A stretch of 5,181 nucleotides of DNA. Origin: an uncultured Slackia sp. (GTDB lineage: Bacteria; Actinomycetota; Coriobacteriia; Coriobacteriales; Eggerthellaceae). Position 1 is the first letter of the stretch. Each line of letters opens with the position of its first letter. The translations under genes were made by a program, and so were the position numbers. Positions 5,086-5,181 of this stretch are shown one piece after another. The notes under the pieces are model-generated. The model ran no database searches. It worked only from the letters and a program-made list of their open reading frames with translations, and was not told the origin of the DNA. The stretch lies in contig USLD01000104.1 in NCBI GenBank assembly GCA_900555495.1, forward strand, positions 1 to 5,181. Direction: 5' to 3'.

Positions 5086-5181
5086 TCGATGGCTTTTCAA
5101 TCGCATTCTAGAGCGACGCGGTTTCGGCTGTATTTCGAGATGTCGTCAAATGCAGTCGTGCGGCATTTTCTTTTTAAACGC

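Noticed and set aside
5144..5149. TTGACG (minus strand) as a -35 for the acetyltransferase gene
   Set aside because: No -10 at 16-18 bp from it; the best -10 (TAGAAT) is 33 bp away.
1..5181. CRISPR array, tRNA, rRNA, insertion sequence or phage attachment site
   Set aside because: No regularly spaced repeats, tRNA- or rRNA-like sequences, transposase frames or matching terminal repeats were seen on either strand.

Overview
The window looks like a piece of a high-GC, Gram-positive-type chromosome. Strong Shine-Dalgarno (SD) sites, a FAD-dependent thymidylate synthase (ThyX), a YqhQ/DUF1385 membrane protein and a Feo-type iron locus point to an anaerobic actinobacterium, possibly Coriobacteriia (Eggerthellales). 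That placement is an inference from gene content and style; no rRNA or other marker is present.

Left part (1-720): the end of an iron-uptake cluster. A tiny membrane protein with a cysteine cluster (FeoB-associated type) overlaps by 8 nt a DtxR/MntR-family metal-dependent repressor. The pair ends in a clear rho-independent terminator. feoA/feoB presumably lie just upstream, outside the window. The repressor combines MntR-like and DtxR-like metal ligands.

Middle (755-2600): thyX overlaps by one base (TAGTG) a GTG-initiated yqhQ-like (DUF1385) gene, so the two are probably translationally coupled. A textbook terminator with a 12-bp stem and cUUCGg loop follows.

Intergenic stretch (2601-3177): no convincing gene. 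It holds a perfect 16-bp inverted repeat without a plus-strand U-tract, an extended SD-like sequence with no ATG/GTG/TTG at the right distance, and a sharply AT-rich block with two interleaved short inverted repeats that probably contains the promoter and an operator for the next gene.

Right part (3178-5073): a 433-residue protein that keeps the architecture of Fic-family AMP transferases (N-terminal region, Fic-type helical core, C-terminal winged helix). Its HPFxDGNGR active-site loop is destroyed (catalytic His replaced by Phe) and the inhibitory (S/T)xxxE(G/N) motif is degraded. It reads as a 'pseudo-Fic', possibly reused as a DNA-binding regulator, and is the most interesting item here. 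It converges, 18 bp apart, on a minus-strand GNAT acetyltransferase. Nothing amounts to a demonstrated new system; the pseudo-Fic with its unusual upstream region is the best candidate for follow-up.
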